Shown in pieces: positions 10,350 through 22,030 of a DNA stretch of 64,000 nt. The DNA lies in NCBI GenBank assembly GCA_022701365.1, contig JAKUHH010000026.1:240268-304267 (forward strand), read 5' to 3'. The notes beneath the pieces were generated by a model that saw only the letters and a program-made list of their open reading frames with translations, was not told where the DNA came from and searched no databases. Within the stretch, counting starts at the first letter, position 1, and the number at the start of each line of letters is the position of its first letter. A program made the translations under genes and the position numbers. Source of the DNA: Mycocentrospora acerina. Its lineage: Eukaryota; Ascomycota; Dothideomycetes; Pleosporales.

Positions 10350-11757
10350 ATGTCAGCAGCCATTCGCACATCGTTCAAGATGGCTTCGCGGCCGCAGCAG
10401 CGGCTCGCTAGCATCCAGAGGCAGTTCAGCAGCTCCACAGCCCAGAGGAAGGAAATTAGGGATGCGTACATTCTGAGTGCCAGCCGGACGCCCACGGCAG
10501 TGGTGAGTTGGAACACTGCACCTTGATCACATGAGTATTCATCGTCGTACAGTTCAACGGCAACTTCACCACCGTCTCTGCGACACAACTCGGCGCCACT
10601 GCCATCAAAGACGCCCTTGAGAAGTCAAAGGTGCCAGTCTCCTCCATAGATGCCGTCTACATGGGCAACGTGCTCGGCGCAGGCGTCGGACAAGCCCCAG
10701 CACGACAAGCCGCCATCTTTGCTGGCCTGCCCACCAACATCGAGGCCACCACCATCAACAAGGTATGCGCATCAGGCCTGAAAGCCGTCAACATTGCTGC
10801 CGCAAACATCGAGCTTGGCCATGCCGAGGCGCAGATTGCCGGTGGCATGGAGAACATGACACGCGTGCCATACTACTTGAGCCGCGCCAGCCAGCAACCC
10901 GCATTCGGCCACCAGGGGCTGCAAGACGGCCTCATCGCCGACGGTCTTTGGGATGTGTACAACCAGATCCACATGGGTAACTGTGCAGAAAACACAGCCA
11001 AGAAGCACAGCATCACCAGGAAAGAGCAGGACGACTACGCGATTGAGACGTACAAGCGTGCGCAACAGGCATACAAGGACGGCCTCTTCAAGGAGGAAAT
11101 TGTACCCGTCACTGTCAAGTCTCGCAAGGGCGAAGTCGTCATCTCAGAAGACGAGCAGTACAACAAGCTCAAGCTTGACAAAATCTCTACACTGAAGCCT
11201 GCCTTTGAGAAGGGTCCCGACGGCACCGTCACTGCGGCAACCAGCTCTCCCCTCAGCGACGGTGCCTCCGCCCTCGTCTTGGGAAGTAAGGCCATCGCAC
11301 AGCAATACGGAAAGGACAGCCGCGTCCTCGCCAAGATCATCACCTACGCCGACGCTGCAATTGGTAACCTCCCCACCCCTCCTAAAGCTTAACACCCCAC
11401 TAACCTTCCCCCCCACCAGACCCCATCGACTTCCCCATCGCCCCCGCCTCCGTCGTCGCAAAACTCCTCTCTCAATCCGGCCTCTCCAAAGACGACATCT
11501 CCATCTGGGAGTTCAACGAAGCTTTTGCCGCAGTCATCAAAGCAAACGCAAAGATCCTCGGCCTTGGCGATGCAAACGTCAACCCCAGAGGTGGCGCCAT
11601 TGCCCTCGGCCACGCGCTCGGCAGCTCCGGTAGCAGGATCCTAGTCACGCTGCTACACCAGCTCGAAGTCGGACAGTACGGCGCAGCGGCGATTTGCAAC
11701 GGAGGAGGCGCGGCGACAGGCATCATCGTGCAGAGGGTTAGTGTCGATCAGCTTTGA
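10350..11757 (+). CDS. ERG10: Acetyl-CoA C-acetyltransferase, mitochondrial type
   Basis: Three exons: 10350-10502, 10553-11363, 11420-11757; introns of 50 and 56 nt; 433 residues. It condenses two acetyl-CoA to acetoacetyl-CoA, or the reverse, feeding ketogenic/isoleucine metabolism in mitochondria or sterol synthesis in the cytosol. Seen: a ~36-residue Arg/Ser-rich presequence without acids (consistent with mitochondrial import), thiolase start [13 protein letters not shown], nucleophile Cys123 in [34 protein letters not shown], catalytic His386 in [14 protein letters not shown], and Cys414 in CNGGGAATG. Length and motifs fit Erg10/ACAT1. The symbol denotes the family; many filamentous fungi have a cytosolic and a mitochondrial copy. 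It differs from the peroxisomal beta-oxidation thiolase at the window start. Confidence 0.93.
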
Positions 11758-12191
11758 AAAATTAAAAAAATATCGTAGTAAGACGACAAAATTGAGATCC
11801 AAGCGTTTGCCAATGGTTTGGCTGGGTGATACTCCTATGCGTGAAATCTATGCATTTCCGTCCTCAATATGTAGCAGTCTCATCAGGCGGACCAAAAATG
11901 AAAAATAAACACCTAGGTTGTAGAATCAAATAAGATACATGCAAAATACCAACAGTCGAGAGATACAAGCAAAAAAGAACCTACATCAAACGAATGTACA
12001 CACATACACATACACACTTTTTAGCACAACTATCAACTCTGCCTTTCAACATTGGTTTACACGAGATATAAAAGAACAAATGCCAAAAACCACGCAATTA
12101 GATTACATTTTCTCAAGTGACTTTTGTCGAGCCAAAAAGCAACCCGTATTGTGTGGTGATACGGGGATGAGGATGAGAAGAAAAAAAGAGA
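11758..12191. other. Intergenic
   Basis: 3' flank of the acetyl-CoA acetyltransferase gene and spacer before the tRNA. AT-rich; no gene seen. Confidence 0.6.
12181..12187 (-). terminator. RNA polymerase III terminator of tRNA-Ser
   Basis: A run of seven A on the plus strand, i.e. seven T on the transcribed minus strand, 4 bases past the tRNA 3' end. This is the usual oligo-T Pol III stop. Confidence 0.8.
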
Positions 12192-12273
12192 CGACGTGAG
12201 CAGGGTTCGAACCTGCGCTCCCTAGGGAACAAGATTTCAAGTCTTGCGCATTAGACCACTCTGCCATCACGCC
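12192..12273 (-). tRNA. tRNA-Ser (anticodon UGA)
   Basis: 82 nt, no intron. On the minus strand the acceptor arms GGCGTGA and TCACGTC pair, with discriminator G. The D arm contains the A-box-like GGCAGAGTGG. The anticodon stem CAAGA/TCTTG encloses the loop CTTGAAA with anticodon TGA. A long variable arm (TTCCCTAGGGA) marks a class II tRNA, and the T loop GGTTCGAACCC carries the B box. It decodes UCA and related serine codons. Confidence 0.95.
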
Positions 12274-12639
12274 TTGTCATTGGATGAAAGAGGGAGAAAG
12301 TAATCAAACTATATTCTGCTACTCACTTATTTTGCTCATATCGATTACATCAAGGCTGATCTGTCTCAAGCTTGGGGTGTGTTACAAGCATACATGTCAT
12401 TTTGGGCAATTGTGAGATTATCAACGAGCAACGAGTGAACACTATTATAACAGCGCTTGCGTTTGATCCCCTATTTGATAATCTATAAATGTGCCCCAGA
12501 AATTCATTGACTTGAACATATACATCTTGCAAGTTCCTACTATGCAACCCGTGCCCAAAATAACGCCGTGGGGTATAAAAACCAACTCCCTTGCACGCCC
12601 AGGAAAGAAAGTAGCGCAGACGAATGCAAACGTGACTTT
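12274..12639. other. Intergenic
   Basis: tRNA upstream region and 3' flank of the Sds3-like gene. No gene seen. Confidence 0.6.
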
Positions 12640-14339
12640 CTAGCCACCTCGTCCCCTCCCGCGCCCACGTCCACTCCCACTCGCCGTCCTGGCCATCGGC
12701 ACACCGCCTCCTTGTCCGCCAAAATTCTCTCCGGCCCTGCCCAGAGGCGTATACTCACCTTTGTCACTCCACCCCGCAGCGCTACTCTGCGCGCTCATCG
12801 CCACGCCGCCGAGTCCCCCACCGACCTCCAGATGCGGCACCACGGCGCGCACATGGCTTGTGATTTCGTTGACAGGCTCAACGAAGCCTGGGGCCTGGAC
12901 CTGGAAGTCTCTCGCTTTGACAGGGTTGACAGCCGCTTGGAGAAGCTTCTCACTGAGTTCGTCGTCGGGGTCTGCGCCTCGTAGCATGAGTTTTAGATCT
13001 TGCTCGATATCTTGTGCGGAGAGGGGCGGTGGAGGAGGAGCCTGAGCGTTGGCTTTTTGGAAGATCTTTGCGTCGAGGACGAATGGTGCGTTGAAGATGA
13101 AGGGTACGTGGCCGTTCGTTATGGAAGTGGGGTGTAGAGCCGAGCGCGTGGCGCCACGGGTAGCGTGTGGGTTGGAGGACGCAGTACGGGCCATGTCTGA
13201 TGCACCGGGTATGTCGTCGGAGGACTGGTCTGCGTCTGCCATGTCACCGTTTTCCGAGGCGTGGTCACCATTCGTGCCGTTGGACAGAGGTTCTTGAGGG
13301 GTGTGCTCGGCATTCTTCATCTTGGCGAAGAAGTGCGAAGCGGCAGTTGTGGCTTGGTTCATAGCCATATTGAGCTCTTTCTCAGTAAAAAGACGTTCGA
13401 GCGAGTAGGCAGACGACTCGAACTGGGCGTGAACAGTGCGAGCCTTTGCTTCGCGGAAAGGTGAGCTAATGCCCATCTCGACATTGCGACCAGAGGCTCC
13501 TGGCGAATCGTTCTCGTTCTCCTCGAACAGCTTTCGCTTGCGCTTGTTCTCTGCGTTAGCTGCCAGGTCCTCAGCATCTCCAAACTTGTGGCCTGTTTGC
13601 CTTGTCTTGCGCGGCGCTTGTGGCCCGCCAGGGCTGGCGGGGTTGCCAATACTGAACTGGTTGGGGTGGAGAAGCATGGCATTGCTGTCGGAGAGGTCGA
13701 GCTGCTCCTTCTCGCGCTTCAGGCGGCTTGTTCGTTGTTGGATGCTGGCGATGAGGCGCTCGCGGATGGTGGCTGCGAGCAGCTTATGCTCCTCCTCAGC
13801 TATCTGGACCTTGTAGAAGTGCGCGTTTTCGATTTCGTTTTTCGTGTTCTCGTGCTTGTTCTGCGAGGGTAGGAGGTCAGCTTTCGTTTCGCGGATTCGC
13901 AGACGGGGAAGAGACGTACAAAGAGCATGGTGAGGTTGTAGTCGCGCTCCTCCATGGCGTCATTGACAGCATCGACAAAGCGCGAGTAGTGCTTTCCACA
14001 TTGAGCCACGTAGTCGGTGCCAGCGCTGGGGGCAGTGGGTACAGCCGAGGTGCCCATGATCTGTGCGATGAGCTCCGAGGCTTCCTCTCCGCCATCGTCG
14101 AGCGGCTTGTTTGCATACGGGTCTGCCTTCATGATAAGATTGATGTCTGCCTGAAGCGCATGCAGCTGTGCGCGGTAGTGGCTGTCCCGGTTGTCAGAGA
14201 AGGAGGCGACCATGTCTGAGAGCTTCTCAGCCAGCATGTTGCGCCGCTTGTCGCGCTTCGAGGGCTGCGGCTGTGGAGAGACGGCCGAGTGGCCGAGCGG
14301 GAAGTTGTCCGCCGGCGAAGGGCTGCCGTTTCGTACCAT
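12640..14339 (-). CDS. Sds3-like histone deacetylase complex subunit
   Basis: Two exons: 13920-14339 and 12640-13860, with a 59-nt intron (GTACGT..CGCAG); 546 residues. Seen: the Sds3-like region in the first ~210 residues, with RRNMLAEKLSDMVASFSDNRD, NLIMKADPYANKPL, a long charged coiled coil across the splice site (NKHENTKNEIENAHFYKVQIAEEEHKLL...RERLIASIQQRTSRLKREKEQL), then the conserved LLHPNQFSIGNPASPGGP and later YSLERLFTEKEL. The C-terminus is disordered and ends in an Arg-Gly run. Family knowledge: Sds3/Dep1-type subunits scaffold the Rpd3L/Sin3 deacetylase complex and repress transcription in the nucleus. The RG-rich ending could bind nucleic acid; a GT at GACAAAG-GTGAGTAT within exon 2 could be a cryptic donor. 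Confidence 0.82.
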
Positions 14340-15197
14340 TCTGGTGGTGTGCGATGTTTGTGATGTTTGTGATGTTTGCGAAAGGACAAAGGCAAGGGCT
14401 CTGCGCGTGCTGGGTGTGGAATGGCCAGGTCAAGGTTGAGCGGTATGATAGATCAGTCCCCCAGCCGTCGGTGGATGCTCTCGGGGTTGGAGACGGTTCA
14501 ATGTTGAACTTGGTCAAGCGCACGAGCTTCTTCTGCTTGGATGGGCCGATATAGTGTTAAAAACATGTGGGAGGGTGAAGTGTGCTGGTCAGAGGGTTTG
14601 CAACGGCCGACCATCCATTGCTCCATGACCAACAAGGCTAGCCGCCTTTTCTTAGCATATAAAACCTTGGCAGGTACCACGTGCATCACACCTCCTGTCC
14701 TCTTCATCTAACACAGCCTGAAATCTTTTCGCATAAGTTCTCCCACTCGATTTGTGATCTACTCATCATGTGTGTTCTCTTCCTCAGGCGTTTTCAAAGT
14801 ACAATTTCCGTTGAGCATGTATTTTCATGTTGAACTAAATGAAGCACTATCCGTGACACCATCCTTGAATTACCGCTTCTCAAGTAATTTGCAGCTTCGT
14901 AATATTCGTTACATTGCAACAAAAGCGAAGTAAACTCTTTTTCAAATTAATCTCCCTTGTTCAGAAACAAAACTGCGGAGACAAGAGTATTGGTATGCAA
15001 GTCGTTGAGCATTTCTATCTATACAGCGATTAAGTTCTTTTTTCTGGCCCCTTTCCTCGATATGAAGGAGTCATACACGCCAGGTAATGAAAAATATATC
15101 ATGCAAACATGGAGAGAGGGAATCCCGGGAACGCCTACACCCTCCGATCAATACCAGCCATCAAATATGAAACATAAAACATAAAACATAACACCGT
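14340..15197. other. Intergenic
   Basis: Upstream region of the Sds3-like gene and 3' flank of the homeobox factor. It contains a short TGTGATGTT tandem (about 14347-14377) in the probable 5' UTR. No gene seen. Confidence 0.55.
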
Positions 15198-18100
15198 CTA
15201 TCCCAAGCTCATACCAAGTACATCAGCATCCATATCCATATCCATATCCATATCAAAATCCATGGCTTCGTCACCATCCCACGCCACGCCACTGCCCTCC
15301 GCCGCACAGATCGGAATCGAAGACTCAAATCCCGCACTTGTAGTCGGATTCTGAAACTCGGCAGGTAACTGATCCCATGATGGAAACTGCAATGCGTGTT
15401 TTCCCACGCTACCAGGGCTCGTCGTGAAGACACACGTGCTTTCAGTCTCGGTAACGGGAGCAAATGGCGCCAAATGTGCCGTCGATTCATTCAGCCAATA
15501 TCGATCCTTCTTCGCGCCTGATCCTCTCCTCACAGCAAATCCGGCTTCGCCGTTCTCACCAAAGCACCGTCCGTCAGGCGCGCCGTGACATGCGAGTTCG
15601 GAGATGGGTGCATGGGTGTTTAGGAATCCTGGTTGGGTTGCGCGGGATACTGAGGATGTGGGAGACGCTGTGAGACTCGGCATATTTAGTGGAGATTGTT
15701 GGCCTGAAGACAGGTTGCGCGCATGGTTGGTGAGTCTCATAGTGCCGGAGAGGGAGCACTCGAAGGCTAGAGCGCGGTCGGGGTCTGTAGGGCTGAGACT
15801 GACACAGTTGAATGAAGCACCCTGGGGGTTGAAGTCGGGCGACATGAATGCATCATAGTTTATGCCGAGGTCTTCGTGTATTTCTTGGTAGGCATTCGTG
15901 GCTGTTGGGTGGGTTAGTTTTTGGTTGTGTGCCTGGGAGTTGTATGGCGTTGTTTTATGATTCAAGTTGCCATTCGACCCCTCAATTAACACTGGAATGG
16001 TTCACTAACCTAAAGTACTTGTTGTTGGGCCAATACCGTGTGCTTGCTTGAAGATGCCCAACCACTCGATATTATCAGCTGCCGTCTGATTCCAGGGATC
16101 ATCCGGCCCCTCGTACAAGATGTGACGGGCCTCTCGTTGCAACATCTCATCAGTAATCGTATCTGCGCCATATGTATTAATGTGTTGACGAGCAAACCGT
16201 CCAAGACGAACCGTAAGAATTTCCCAGCATGTGGCATTGGGGAGTTTGTGTGACGACTCAGGGTGAGACAAATGGCTCTCTGGTGTCGTATCGCGATGTA
16301 GGTTAGTTGATGCATTGCCTTGGGAGGCACAATACGACTCGTCTTTTGTGAGAAAGCTGTTTGTAGGAATGAGGTATTCTAGGTCTAGTTCTCCGATATT
16401 AACGTGGAGCCGCTGCTTCCTTGTCAGACTAGTTCTGAAAATGCACAATTTGAATGAGTCAAACTGCCTTCGCTGAACTGGGCACTCACATTCATGCTCG
16501 ACGTATTCGTGGCAGAAAACGGATAGGGCGATCGGCTCTCGTTGGCAATAAGATATGGCGGCATGGCGTTGGTGACATGAATAGCTACGTGGCAGTCGAA
16601 GCCACGGCAGCCTTTCCACTTATTCATGCTGGCACCATTGCGGAACTCTTTTGCGAGGTGATCAGTTCGATCTTGCCACTTGTCAAAGGTTGCATTGCAA
16701 AAACCACAGCGAGATTTAATGTACTGCGCTTCGGATTTCCAGGACTCCATGCTAGCGGTCAGCTTGCAGTCATGCCTGTTAAAAGTTAGACCTGACTCAG
16801 AGAAGGGCTGCAGGAGGGGGTTAAATGGGAGAAGAGCATTTGAAGATTAGAGAATAAACGAAAAACCACACAAATCACTCACATTAGTCGCAAATGTTGC
16901 CGCAGATGGTCCTTTCGATAAAAGGTTCGAGAATCGAGGCCCTTCTCGCAGCACGCGTTGTGATTATGAGTAGCCAGGTGCTCGTCGCTGGGATCTAGCG
17001 AATCGCAGTATACGCATCTGCGCTTCCCAGTCGTTGCATCCGTGATGACTTCTCCCAATGGTGCGCAAATCCATTTTTCAAGTGACAAATGAAGACTTTT
17101 CTCATGCCGTGACCAATCGTACTTGGACTTAAATCGATCGGTACAGAATGTGCACTGGAACAATCTTGAGCTATCTGTTGGATCTACCTTTGGTGTCCGG
17201 GCTGCGACATGTCGCCGCCTGCGCCTCTCTTTCGATTTCAGACTGTTCATCGAGCCAAGGGAGTGCCGTGAGCCATGAGAGTAAGCGGAGTTGCGAGAGC
17301 CCAGAGATCCGGATGACATATTGGTGAATCCGGTCTCCAATGAAGATACTGAAGGTGCCCGGAAAATTGAGAAACTGCCAGTGCTATCGTTGGAAGCATC
17401 CTTTCGGTAGCTGCCACTGGAGCTTGCAGGTTCTGGCATGTCAAGAGCGTCGACAGCCTGTGCAATAGCGACGAGAGGCGCCGGTTCGTTTTCCGGAGGG
17501 GAGTGCTTCCATCTTTCAAAGGGATCTATTGAGAGTTAACCGAAACTGTTCTGCTCCGACGCAATAGGCACTACTGAGATGCTAGGATTTATTTCTTGTG
17601 TGCATAATGCACGTCTATCCTGGCGATTCACCCGAAAGGCTACAAACCTTCCGGGAGCGCCAGAAACAGCAAATCTGCCTGAATTTGGAACGGGATACGT
17701 ACTGAGGGACTCCCATGTTCTGCCTGGTGGAATATTGATAGCTTCAGTCGAAGGACGAATGCTAGGGGAGCAACTTCGCTTGGACTTCTGCCTGCGTCGA
17801 GTGTTTGCCATCCAATTAGAGATTTGACCAACTGACAGACCTGTCTGCTCTCTCAAGGCTTCTTTCTCTTCTTCACTTGGATAAGGGTGGTCAATATGTT
17901 GTATTATCCAATCTTTCAAGATTTTGGTGGCTGCTCGTGGGAAACGGGCAGCAGCAGCTCCTCTCTTGGCCCCTTGCTCTCCTTGGGGGTCATCTTCAAT
18001 AGGACCCATGTGGCCAAGTGATCTCAACTGTTTTCGGCCGGTAAATCCACCGAGCTGTCGTACATCGTTCTCAGACACAACATCTAGGGTGTCCAAAGCA

Positions 18101-18647
18101 GTCCTCTGTCTCAGAGACGGCATGCTCTCAGGCATATTGAAGCTGCATGGTCGAAACAAGGCATTGCAGGGTGAGCATCCCACTTGTCCTTGCCCTGGAT
18201 TACCAGCGTTATATATAAAGCATTCGAGGCTTTTAGAACGACAGTAGGCACAAGGGTGAGCGGGTTTTTGATACGCCGGTAGCCAACTCGAAAAGTCTGT
18301 ATTGAACTCCTCGCTAGATGATTGAGCAATGTCAATATGCGTGAGACCTTCAACGTTGTTGTGGACAAGATGGCTATTTTTGATTGTTAGATAGAGTCAA
18401 CCCCAAAATTGCCTTGTTTTACTGTGGCTGTAATTTGCAAAGAATGGTTGATGTCTTAGCCAAGGGCAGGGAGCATGGTTGTAAATGGCACAAAACGTAT
18501 CAGATGAAATCGTCTCACATACCCCTCATTAGATTCGATAGCCAAGTCCAGCTGGGATGTCTCTCGCGGCATATCTGGTATAGCCGCTGCCCCAAAATCG
18601 AAGAATTGTGCCATATCGGAAGCTGGAATTGGACTCGGATTTGCCAT
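15198..18647 (-). CDS. Homeobox (KN/TALE-like) and C2H2 zinc-finger transcription factor
   Basis: Six exons inferred: 18523-18647, 17703-18373, 16883-17525, 16490-16775, 16010-16412, 15198-15901; introns 149, 177, 107, 77, 108 nt; frame closes at 943 residues. Seen in order: acidic N-terminus; a six-cysteine cluster at 83-118 (C-x2-C-x6-C-x14-C-x2-C-x6-C), a Zn2Cys6-like spacing with a long loop; a KN-type homeodomain about 186-238 (HPYPSEEEKEALREQTGL, WMANTRRRQK); a link reading NPFERWKHSPPENEP across intron 2; Ser-rich segment; basic RRRRRHVAAR; C2H2-like fingers from about residue 390 (FQCTFCTDRFKSKYDWSRH, then CVYC, RKDHLRQHLR, CGFCNATFDKWQDRTDH); and a tail ending in a Met-Asp repeat encoded by a hexanucleotide array near 15227-15258. 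A nuclear DNA-binding regulator; homeobox/C2H2 proteins often control fungal development. Targets unknown. Exon 5's acceptor is the least certain. Confidence 0.85.
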
Positions 18648-20645
18648 GCTGACGGGTTGTCGCTATTGACCAATTGGAAGACGGCCAGCCACTCGGCTTG
18701 AAATCGTCAAAGGAAGAGCACGCCCTACCAGGAGATATGACAAGATGACAATAAGGCGTGAAGGGCAAGTGCATATGTAGGAAACTTTGAAGACGTCTGA
18801 ATAAAACAAACGCGGTTCAAGAAAACAGTCAGATCAAAGGGCACTAGCCGCTCATGGAACAAATGTCAAGTCCAAGGGCGCGAGACCAGTCCGAACAAAG
18901 GCTAATTTAGTGGATCATCTCGTGGAAGGCTTGGCCTGATGGTGGGGATGTGCTCGCGTATTCACTGACTCAATGTCAAGTTTGACAACATGCGACACAT
19001 TGTAGTCTAGGCATTGCTGATAGCTGGTCTTTTGTTGAGTCGAAATGATGGGTAGCTGGTGTGTACGAATTTTTATGATGGGCTAGTGAACCCTGGGCAT
19101 GATTCCGAATGGGTGGAATGGAAGAACGGCAGGATTTCTCCGACATTCCAGCCATCCCACTATCATGGCTAACAAACATTCAATACGCGTAGCCTGTGCT
19201 ACTTGCCCAATCATAGTCGGATACCGAAATCTGGAGGATGGTCCGCTAAGGAATCCGCTATTACAGGAGACGCGAAATGGGTAATTCGACCCGTGAGCAA
19301 CATGTAGACAATGCCCGCAAGCTGCACGGCAAAGAGTCATGTGCTTAGCAAGGCACTTCCCACTGTTATCGTTGCTCAGAGGCTACCTATGTATGGTACT
19401 GGACGAGTAGTCTAAGATTGAGGCTTGGATGAACGGTGAACAGCGTCCGGTGCTATCCGACCAACCATTCTCCTCGTGCTATAGCTTCGGCAATCTAATC
19501 GGACATTTCCAAATGCCGGAGACGACAAGTCGTGCGATATCAACAGCAGAATGAAGTTTGTGAGATGAGTGAGATGAGTCAGATGATGATGGCGATGCGA
19601 CGTTGCAAGCTCCTAGGTACTTGGTAAACTGACAAATCTGCACATGCGGCAGCAATACATGCACCCCAGATTGCAGCCATGTGCACCCCGACCTACTTTT
19701 CTACTCGTATTGGTGTTATGCATGGAAAAACCTAGAAATGATAATCCGACCATCGCCTGTCTGACTTTCGTCTGGGTTTGACAATCCAGCCATGTTGAAG
19801 TCTTGTATGAATTGACCATCATTCACTCTCAACACCCAGCTCAGGTTTGATTTTACTATGACGGGCATGTATCTAGTGTGATGACACTCCATGTGCAATA
19901 CCCGACTGACACTGACACTGACACATCTGGATACAAAGTTCAATTTTCATGCGCCTGATTGAATGCAGACGAGGCCGATCTGGGATCCATCAGCTGTGCT
20001 CAGCCTCCTCTATATTGCATGTGTGCATCACCACAACTATTCTGTTCCTCGTCTTGCGATGTATCTCAGCGTCGAAGAAGGGTTGGCAATGTGCGCCCAA
20101 GGGAGTGTTGGCTGGCGGTGAGGCGGGCAGGTAACACGAAGAAGCGGGGTAGGAATCACCAGAGCGAGGGCAACACTGGTGCTTGGTGTCACAGTGTGCC
20201 AAATGATTCGAACCACTGCTGAAGAGCCAATCCGCCTGAAACGACATTCGCATCGGCCTGCTCAAGGACTGGCAGCGTCGGGAATCCCATGCCTCGCATG
20301 TGCCAAGGTTGGGTCTTCTGTGAAGGTTAGCGACGTGCCAGCTCACAGCGCATCACGCATCGTCCATCTAATCCACCGACCATTCCATAAGCCGTACAAG
20401 ACTAGCCAATCCCCGAAGCTCTCCCTCCACAACAGTCGTCATGCAACATGTACACTGTCACCGCCTTTGCCTGACTATCCAAACACCAGCTCTCCTTCTC
20501 CAGCCTTGCCGGACAGAGCCGTTTCATTTGATCTGATCTTGCGCCTACGCACTCGTGCTTTTAAGTCGGCGACAGACCGCAGCAGCACCATACATCCACT
20601 TATAGCCACGCTGGACGTGGGAATGCTCAGAAGCTTTTTCCCATA
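18648..20645. other. Long intergenic region upstream of the homeobox factor
   Basis: 2 kb without a supportable gene, shared by two divergent genes. A 155-codon plus ORF (20179-20646) shows no domain and ends where the next CDS begins. A triple ACTGAC repeat lies near 19905-19921. A long upstream region is common for developmental regulators. Confidence 0.5.
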
Positions 20646-21392
20646 ATGGTACCTGACATGGACGCGTCTCCCAACTGCGCTATATGCAATGCGCCATCCG
20701 ATCCCGAATGTCCCTGCGAGGCAGAACGACTGCAGATTGCCGTACAACAGGCCGAGAACCGGGCAATGGACGACAGATTGGCGGAAATACGGTATGCTTT
20801 GCGCACTTTCTCCTCCCCAAGTGCAGTGTTAACAACCAGCAGAGACTGGGTCATCAACAATGCTCGGCAACACATCCTCAAAGCCTTCGAACGCCTAAAC
20901 CTGACTCGCAAACATGCACACGCCGCATATCTCGCCTCACTACCAAACTACGACGTCTACATGCGCTACTCAGGTCATCCGCCGATACACCCCATGTACA
21001 TTGCACAACTTCAGTCGCAGATTGCGGAAGCGCACGCCGAACTGAAACGGGGAATTGATGCAGACTGGCGCGCATCAGTACTCCGCTACCCCGAAATTCT
21101 CGACTATTTCTATAGCCTCGTTGAACTCAAATTACCCGATCCCAGGTCACCGAGGGTTCTGCAGCCTCCCTTTGCTGTCGCGGGATATGCGGATAGGGGG
21201 TATATGGACCCATCCATGGTGAGTGTGGAGAAGAAAAAGAAGAAGAGAAGAGACCGGGAGGGCTCTTCTGCGCCACCAGAGATGCATCCTCCTCCCATGA
21301 ATCGGCTCATGAGGATGCCGCCGCCCGTACCTACACCGCCCATTCAGCATGGCGGCTATGGTCGACCGCCACCAGGAGCATACCCCTACTGA
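20646..21392 (+). CDS. Conserved fungal hypothetical protein
   Basis: Two exons: 20646-20791 and 20843-21392; 231 residues. The 51-nt intron (GTATGC, TTAAC branch site, CAGCAG end) is a multiple of three and free of stops, so the unspliced frame is also open (248 residues); splicing joins LAEIR to DWVINNARQHILKAFERL, which reads as one amphipathic helix and is preferred. Seen: an N-terminal four-cysteine motif C-x2-C-x8-C-x-C (residues 11-24), helical core with DVYMRYSGHPPIHPMYIAQLQSQ and AELKRGIDADWRASVLRYPEILDYFYSLV, a Lys-rich patch (KKKKKRRDR) and a Pro/Gly/Tyr-rich tail. I recognise similar proteins across filamentous ascomycetes but no function. The basic patch could be a nuclear localisation signal. 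Confidence 0.75.
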   Translation: MVPDMDASPNCAICNAPSDPECPCEAERLQIAVQQAENRAMDDRLAEIRYALRTFSSPSAVLTTSRDWVINNARQHILKAFERLNLTRKHAHAAYLASLPNYDVYMRYSGHPPIHPMYIAQLQSQIAEAHAELKRGIDADWRASVLRYPEILDYFYSLVELKLPDPRSPRVLQPPFAVAGYADRGYMDPSMVSVEKKKKKRRDREGSSAPPEMHPPPMNRLMRMPPPVPTPPIQHGGYGRPPPGAYPY

Positions 21393-22030
21393 ATGACTAC
21401 GATTGGAATTTCACATCCAGCTCTTGACAAGACTTGACGATGCCAAACGATTGGCATGTATACAGAAGCAAGACGATGTTAACACAAGGCACATGAAATA
21501 TACTCGATAGTCGACTACTGATGATTTGTGTTCAAGAATGGGAAATTTGATGGACTCAGTTTTTAGGAACAAGCATAGCGAGGAGTTTTTGATTGCAGAA
21601 CGCATTAAGATTGATACTTTAGCAGGATAGTGATAGATGTTGTTCATGACAGGAGGTTTTACATGTATATAAACTTTAGCCTACCAAATTATTTTGTCGA
21701 ATATTAGCTATGAATTTTCGCACGGAAAATCTCAGGAGTGCACTTTATTCTTCGCCTTTGACTCTTGCTATTGTTTTTGCATAAAAGACGGTATCGCACG
21801 TCTGGTCCTCACCTCCGCGGCGATCGGCGATGGATCCGTGCACTACTTGGCAGTGAACTTTCAACGTCCGAAGCTCGTCTGGAGGTTTACAACAACATAC
21901 AGCTACATTAGCTCTGCAAAAGCGCCAGCACATATCCAAGACCTAAATCAACCCCTACAATAGCCTGCGAAACCATTGCCGGTGAGCTCATACATCCACA
22001 CATCTGCCTACCATCAACGCGTGGCCCATC
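21393..22030. other. Intergenic
   Basis: 3' flank of the hypothetical gene and upstream region of Snu23. AT-rich first half. No gene seen. Confidence 0.55.

Noticed and set aside
17536..18183. Separate single-exon homeobox gene
   Set aside because: The frame continues upstream into the cysteine cluster and splices at GTACGT to the C2H2 part; kept only as a possible retained-intron isoform.
20140..20230. Possible second tRNA (GGTTCGAATCA on the minus strand resembles a B box)
   Set aside because: No matching A box, acceptor stem or anticodon arm can be drawn around it.
20179..20646. 155-codon ORF upstream of the conserved hypothetical gene
   Set aside because: Lies in the promoter/leader, no domain, ends at the next gene's start codon.
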